From: Mycolicibacterium iranicum
GTDB lineage: Bacteria > Actinomycetota > Actinomycetes > Mycobacteriales > Mycobacteriaceae
NCBI RefSeq assembly: GCF_014190915.1
Contig: NZ_JACHVU010000013.1
Location: forward strand, 62,001-126,000
Direction of reading: 5' to 3'
Length of the DNA stretch: 64,000 nt
The notes under the pieces were generated by a model. The model did no database searches. It was not told where the DNA came from and saw nothing but the letters and a program-made list of their open reading frames with translations. A program made the translations under genes and the position numbers. Positions 60,016-64,000 of the stretch are shown here, piece after piece (position 1 is the stretch's first letter; every line of letters begins with the position of its first letter).

Positions 60016-61383
60016 ATGTCTGAACAGCGCCGCCGGATCGTCGTCACCGGTGCGTCGGGCAATGTCGGCGCCGGGGTGCTCAGGGCCCTGGCGCGACACG
60101 AACCCGACGCCGAGGTGGTCGGGGTGTGCCGGAGACCGCCCGAGAGAACCGGCATCTACGAAGGTGTCCGCTGGCACTCGGTGGACCTCTCGTCTGCCGA
60201 TGCCGCGGCACAGTTGGGTCCGGCGCTGCGCGACGCCGACGTCGTCATCCACCTGGCACTGGCAATCCTGCCCGTGGACGACGAGGACTATCTCTACCGG
60301 GCCAATGTGCTTGGCACCCGGGCGCTTTTGGACGCCATGGCGGACGCCGGCGTGCAGCACCTGGTCTACGCGTCGAGTCTCGGCATCTACGCACCGGGTC
60401 CGGGCAGGCCGGTGACCGAGGACTGGCCGACCACGGGTCAGGAGTCGTCCACCTACAGCAGGCACAAGGTCGCGGTCGAGTCGATGCTCGACGACGTCGA
60501 GGCGGCCCGGCCGGGCATGGTCGTGGGCAGATTCCGGCCGACCGTCGTGGTGCAGCGTGACGCGGCGGCGGAGATCCGGTCGCTGTACCTCGGGCCGTTC
60601 GTCCCGAGAGCCGCCCTGAAACTCCTGCAGCGCCGTGCGCTGCCGGTCCTTCCGCTGCCGAACGATCTGTCGCTGCAGTTCGTCCACGCCGACGACGTCG
60701 GTGACGCCGTGGTGCTGTTGATGCAACGCCGCGCACAGGGCTCGTTCAACATCGCGTCCGACGTCATGGATCGCAACCGGTTGGCCGGCCTGGTCGGGGC
60801 ACGTCCCGTGGCCGTGGACCCCACGATGATGAGGCGCGCGGTCGTCGCACTGCACCGTCTGGGTGTCGTCGCGGTGACGCCGGGCTGGTACGACGTGGCG
60901 ACGCGCTCACCCCTGATGGACACCGCCAAGGCGCGCCGGGAACTGGGCTGGAGCCCGACCTGGCCGTCCACCCACGCGGCCCGCGAACTGATCGACGGGC
61001 TCGCCGACGGCGCCGTGGGCGGCAGCGCGGCGATGGGGCAGAACGGGCAGGAGGCGGCGGCGCCGCGCTCCGTGCAAAGACTGCATGACGCGACCCTCCT
61101 GCTCTGGTGTGCCACCGCCATCGCCCGCGCGGCGAACCCCGGCCGGCCCGGGCCCCTGCACGCGGCGCTCATCGCCATGAACCTTTTGTCGGGCATCCCG
61201 GCGGCGCTGGCGCGGGTGCGCCAGCGGCGCCGCGACCCCGTGGCGCTCGCCGCACCGCCGGCCGTGGCCGCGGCCGTCCTGGCCAGCGTGCGCGGCGGCC
61301 GCCCGGCTGCGGTGGCCACCACAGTTCTCGGCGCACTCGGTATCGCGGAGCGCCGCCGCACCGAAGGAAGGGGCCCCACATGA
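60016..61383 (+). CDS. NAD-dependent epimerase/dehydratase with membrane-like C-terminal extension
   Basis: A 455-residue protein. Residues 1-330 are an extended SDR: IVVTGASGNVGAGVLRAL, the HLALAILPVDDEDYLYRANV strand-helix, YASSLGIYAPG, and the STYSRHK active-site motif (Tyr and Lys) with FRPTVVVQR. From about residue 350 to the end the sequence is Ala/Arg-rich with two or three weak hydrophobic stretches (LLLWCATAIARAA, AALIAMNLLSGIPAAL, AAAVLASVRGGR), which is unusual for the family and may bind membranes. The ATGA overlap with the SDR gene shows a tight operon. The substrate is unknown. Confidence 0.85.
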   Translation: MSEQRRRIVVTGASGNVGAGVLRALARHEPDAEVVGVCRRPPERTGIYEGVRWHSVDLSSADAAAQLGPALRDADVVIHLALAILPVDDEDYLYRANVLGTRALLDAMADAGVQHLVYASSLGIYAPGPGRPVTEDWPTTGQESSTYSRHKVAVESMLDDVEAARPGMVVGRFRPTVVVQRDAAAEIRSLYLGPFVPRAALKLLQRRALPVLPLPNDLSLQFVHADDVGDAVVLLMQRRAQGSFNIASDVMDRNRLAGLVGARPVAVDPTMMRRAVVALHRLGVVAVTPGWYDVATRSPLMDTAKARRELGWSPTWPSTHAARELIDGLADGAVGGSAAMGQNGQEAAAPRSVQRLHDATLLLWCATAIARAANPGRPGPLHAALIAMNLLSGIPAALARVRQRRRDPVALAAPPAVAAAVLASVRGGRPAAVATTVLGALGIAERRRTEGRGPT

Positions 61384-62222
61384 CGACGCAGAGGGCAGGC
61401 GACACCGGCCAGGTCGTGGTGATCACGGGCGCATCGAGCGGCATAGGGCGGGAAGTGGCACTGCAGTACGCACGACGTCGCGCCCGCCTGGTGCTTGCGT
61501 CGCGGTCGGAGGACTCGCTGCGCGAGGTGGCGGAGGAATGTTCGGGCGCCGGCGCGGCCGATGTCCTGGTCCAAGCCACCGACATCGCCGAATGCGACGA
61601 CGTCCAGAAGTTGTTCGACGTCGCGGTCACGACGTTCGGGCGGGTGGACGTGACCGTGCAGTCCGCGGCGATCACCGCCTTCGGCCGGTTCGAAGACGTC
61701 CCGGCAGACGTCTTCGAGGCGATCATCCGCACGAACCTCCTCGGTTCGGCGAACGTGGCACGTGGCGCGCTGACCCACTATCAGCAGCGCGGCACCGGGC
61801 ATCTGATCCTTGTCGGTTCCCTGCTCGGCGCCGTCGCCGTTCCCTACCAGTCAGCCTATGTGGCAAGCAAATTCGCGCTCTGCGGCCTGGTTCGCTCGCT
61901 GCGTCAGGAGAATCGGAACCTGCCGGGCGTGCGGGTGCACGGTGTCTATCCGGGCCCGGTGGACACGCCGGTGTACGGCACGGCGGAGAACTACCTGGGG
62001 CAGACGCCCCGGGTGCCGCCGACGGCGGACACGGCGGCCACGATCGCGAAAGTTATTGTGCGGGCCTCGGATCGAAAGAAGTCCACCGAACGTCAGATCG
62101 GGTGGTTCAATCTGCCGGCGATCGCGGCCTACCACCTTCTGCCGAGAGCCTTCGACGCCGTCATCGGACCGCTGGTGCGGGCCACGACGTTCACACCTGA
62201 CGACAGTCCTGCGGCGCGGTAG
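61380..62222 (+). CDS. Short-chain dehydrogenase/reductase
   Basis: A 280-residue classical SDR. The NAD(P) motif VVITGASSGIGREVALQYAR carries TGxxxGIG, followed by the TDIAECDDVQ adenine-region loop. Catalytic Ser is in LILVGSLLGAVAV and Tyr-Lys in YQSAYVASKFAL. The C-terminus (RKKSTERQIGWFNLPAIAA, FDAVIGPLV) has an amphipathic end often seen in membrane-associated mycobacterial SDRs. It overlaps the epimerase by four bases, so both probably act on one pathway. Confidence 0.92.
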   Translation: MTTQRAGDTGQVVVITGASSGIGREVALQYARRRARLVLASRSEDSLREVAEECSGAGAADVLVQATDIAECDDVQKLFDVAVTTFGRVDVTVQSAAITAFGRFEDVPADVFEAIIRTNLLGSANVARGALTHYQQRGTGHLILVGSLLGAVAVPYQSAYVASKFALCGLVRSLRQENRNLPGVRVHGVYPGPVDTPVYGTAENYLGQTPRVPPTADTAATIAKVIVRASDRKKSTERQIGWFNLPAIAAYHLLPRAFDAVIGPLVRATTFTPDDSPAAR

Positions 62223-62235
62223 ACCGCCCCGGAGC

Positions 62236-64000
62236 TCAGGACCGGCCGAGCCTGGTGACCACACCTCGGTCACCGTCGACCCGCACGCGGTCACCTGTAG
62301 TGAGCGCCTGGGTTCCCACCAGGGTGTTGACGACGCAGGGTAGCCCGTACTCGCGGGCGATGACCGCACCGTGGGACACCGAACTGCCGATGTCGGTCAC
62401 CAGCGCGCCGATCACCGTGAAATACGGCGTCCAGCCGACGTCGGTGACCGGCGCGACCAGGATCTCGCCGCGCTGCACTTCTCGCGCATCCTGGATCGAC
62501 TTCGCTACGCGCACCGTGCCTTCGACGATCCCGCGGCTGGCCGGACGGCCGACGATGTGCTCGTCGGTGAAAGTACCGGGCGCTGCCGCCACGATCGGCC
62601 GCGGCCGTCCCACCGAGACGTCGTCGAACTCCAGTGAATCCTGAAAGGGCAGCGCCTCGCGACGCCGGACGGCTCGGTGCACCAGGTCGGAGATGTCGTC
62701 GTCTCCGACGACCCTGGGGAGCTCGTCGCGATCGAAGAAGAACACGAGGTCGGCGTCGGGAAGTCGACCTGACCGCGCCAGCACCTCTCCGAGGTGCCGA
62801 TAGCCACGTTTGAGGGAATGGGCCATCAGCGCCATTTTCGACTTGGTCTCCTCGCGCCCGCGGGCGCCGCCCTGGGCGAGCCGCGCGAGGTATCTGATCG
62901 CAGGTGATGCCGAGACGTCGGGTCGGCGCTGATCCGGACCCCGGTCGACCGGATCGAGTGCCGCGCCGACCATCACCTGCATCATCGTTCCGAGGCCCGC
63001 AGGGTCGTCGGCCCACGACGGATCCCGCATGCACAGCTCCCGGTAGCCGCGGTGACCGTGCTGAGTCAGGAAGCGGCGCAACGCGACTCCGCCGGCATTA
63101 TCCGCCGCCCGCAGCTCGTCGACCGCGGTTTTCGGGTCAGCGGCCAGGAACCGCTGCGCCGCCTCGGCGTCGGCGGCGACGGTATGGGCCACCGAGCTCA
63201 GTTCACCCACCATCTCGGCACTTTCGACGTCGCTGGCCCCGGCCATCAGCCGCATCGCCTCGGCCTGGCCCTCTTCGGCGGTGCGGCCGTTCTTGACGGC
63301 CTGGCGGACCAGCGTGCTCTCCAGGACATTGGCCGCCACCGCCGCGCGGGAGGACGACCGCACGTGGGTCAGCGTCACGTCGCAGTAGAGCTCGACACCT
63401 GATTCCAGCTGCCGCAGGACAGCGCGCGGATCCTGGCTCGCCGGAACGGCGAACCCGGCGATCTGGTCGCCCAGTCGACGGATGGCCGGACCCGCGGAGA
63501 GCGCATGCGAGGTGAGCCGAATGGTGTTGACGAGCTTGCGCCGGAACGGTTGTGGCGGCGCGGCCTCCAGTTCGTCGACCACCCGCCCACAGATCGACAT
63601 GGAGAACTGCTCCCGGGAGTTGCCGAGGATGCCTGAACTCAGCGCCGTCCCTTCGGTCAGGTTCAGGAACATGTGTCCGTAGAAGTAACCGACCTGCAGC
63701 CAGGGTTTCTCGTAGCGTGGCTGGGCTCGGGCCACCACCTGGGTCATCTGCATCGCATAGTCGATGGCGTATCCCGACACCGAGGCCGTCAGAGGGCAGA
63801 ACGCGCCGGGCATCATCTCGCCGATGTTGCAGCGGGTGTACACGTGGTTGTCGCCGGCGACGGGGGAGTCCATGTCGTTGAGATCGCCGGGCAGGGTGGT
63901 GATGGGCCGCGCCTGCAACCACCAGAGCGTGCCGGATCGGTCGATCGCCCATTCCAGGTCCAGGGGCCTACCCCAATGGCGTTCGGCGCGTAGCGCACCG
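62236..64000 (-). CDS. PEP-synthase-like / rifampicin-phosphotransferase-like protein (5' end outside window)
   Basis: About 588 C-terminal residues are present; the start lies beyond the window. The first part, LEWAIDRSGTLWWLQARPIT, is the end of a PPDK-type ATP-binding domain. A long helical middle part follows (about 400 residues). The end is the swivelling phosphohistidine domain with GRPASRGIVEGTVRVAKS and the catalytic His in GSSVSHGAVIAREYGLP. No PEP-binding TIM barrel follows, so the order matches rifampicin phosphotransferase and its relatives rather than true PEP synthase. The acceptor is unknown; rifamycin inactivation is only one possibility. It converges on the SDR gene with a 13-base gap. 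Confidence 0.88.
   Translation of the reverse strand, partial: GALRAERHWGRPLDLEWAIDRSGTLWWLQARPITTLPGDLNDMDSPVAGDNHVYTRCNIGEMMPGAFCPLTASVSGYAIDYAMQMTQVVARAQPRYEKPWLQVGYFYGHMFLNLTEGTALSSGILGNSREQFSMSICGRVVDELEAAPPQPFRRKLVNTIRLTSHALSAGPAIRRLGDQIAGFAVPASQDPRAVLRQLESGVELYCDVTLTHVRSSSRAAVAANVLESTLVRQAVKNGRTAEEGQAEAMRLMAGASDVESAEMVGELSSVAHTVAADAEAAQRFLAADPKTAVDELRAADNAGGVALRRFLTQHGHRGYRELCMRDPSWADDPAGLGTMMQVMVGAALDPVDRGPDQRRPDVSASPAIRYLARLAQGGARGREETKSKMALMAHSLKRGYRHLGEVLARSGRLPDADLVFFFDRDELPRVVGDDDISDLVHRAVRRREALPFQDSLEFDDVSVGRPRPIVAAAPGTFTDEHIVGRPASRGIVEGTVRVAKSIQDAREVQRGEILVAPVTDVGWTPYFTVIGALVTDIGSSVSHGAVIAREYGLPCVVNTLVGTQALTTGDRVRVDGDRGVVTRLGRS

Overview
The window is high-GC actinobacterial DNA from a mycobacterium, most likely a rapidly growing Mycolicibacterium-type species. 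The evidence is the gene content and order: the cobN / PPOX / fxsA / lnt / ppm1 / rbpA block and the lppI-lipT pair match, in inverted orientation, the M. tuberculosis Rv2062c-Rv2045c neighbourhood as I know it. It also carries DUF732, DUF4333 and 13E12/HNH families, a mycobacterial SOS box and SigF-type promoters. Unlike M. tuberculosis, lnt and ppm1 are separate overlapping genes.

Layout. 1-8.4 kb: conserved core with the cobaltochelatase CobN C-terminus, two F420-type PPOX proteins, and a tightly overlapping fxsA-amidohydrolase-lnt-ppm1 operon (lipoprotein acylation and polyprenol-phosphate-mannose synthesis) facing rbpA. 8.5-15 kb: a regulator-hydrolase fusion, a lipoprotein and a complete alkanesulfonate operon ssuCBAD, where M. 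tuberculosis has pks12. A small membrane gene broken by an in-frame TAG follows. 15-27.8 kb: LppI, LipT, a copper amine oxidase, small membrane proteins, a three-repeat DUF4333 lipoprotein, a DoxX protein with an eleven-residue repeat tail, a LysR / enoyl-CoA hydratase pair, a frameshifted Na+/H+ antiporter, a Gly-Pro repeat secreted protein and a drug/metabolite exporter. 27.8-32 kb: a polyamine-type ABC operon (potADBC order, minus strand). 32-39 kb: transporters (MFS, NCS1), TspO, PsiE, thioesterase and haloperoxidase-like genes.

39-41 kb is a small variable spot: an IS481-type transposase relic next to a 13E12/HNH gene under a LexA box. 41-49 kb is stress-flavoured: SnoaL-like, DoxX, GAF, manganese catalase, zinc alcohol dehydrogenase, DUF5709, SRPBCC and FAD oxidoreductase genes, several behind GTTT-N14/15-GGGTAT-like SigF promoters. 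49-64 kb: a molybdopterin oxidoreductase divergent from a TetR regulator, an epimerase divergent from a phosphotransferase/CrtC-like fusion, an ArsR-VOC pair, a membrane GGDEF-EAL protein, two small envelope proteins, an epimerase-SDR operon and the 3' part of a PEP-synthase-like phosphotransferase that runs off the window.

No rRNA, tRNA, CRISPR or intact insertion sequence was seen. The only non-coding stretch above 300 bases is 39016-39576, which holds the transposase relic and the SOS-controlled promoter. Many plus-strand genes have TANNNT six or seven bases before the start codon, the pattern of leaderless mycobacterial transcripts. This supports several start choices.
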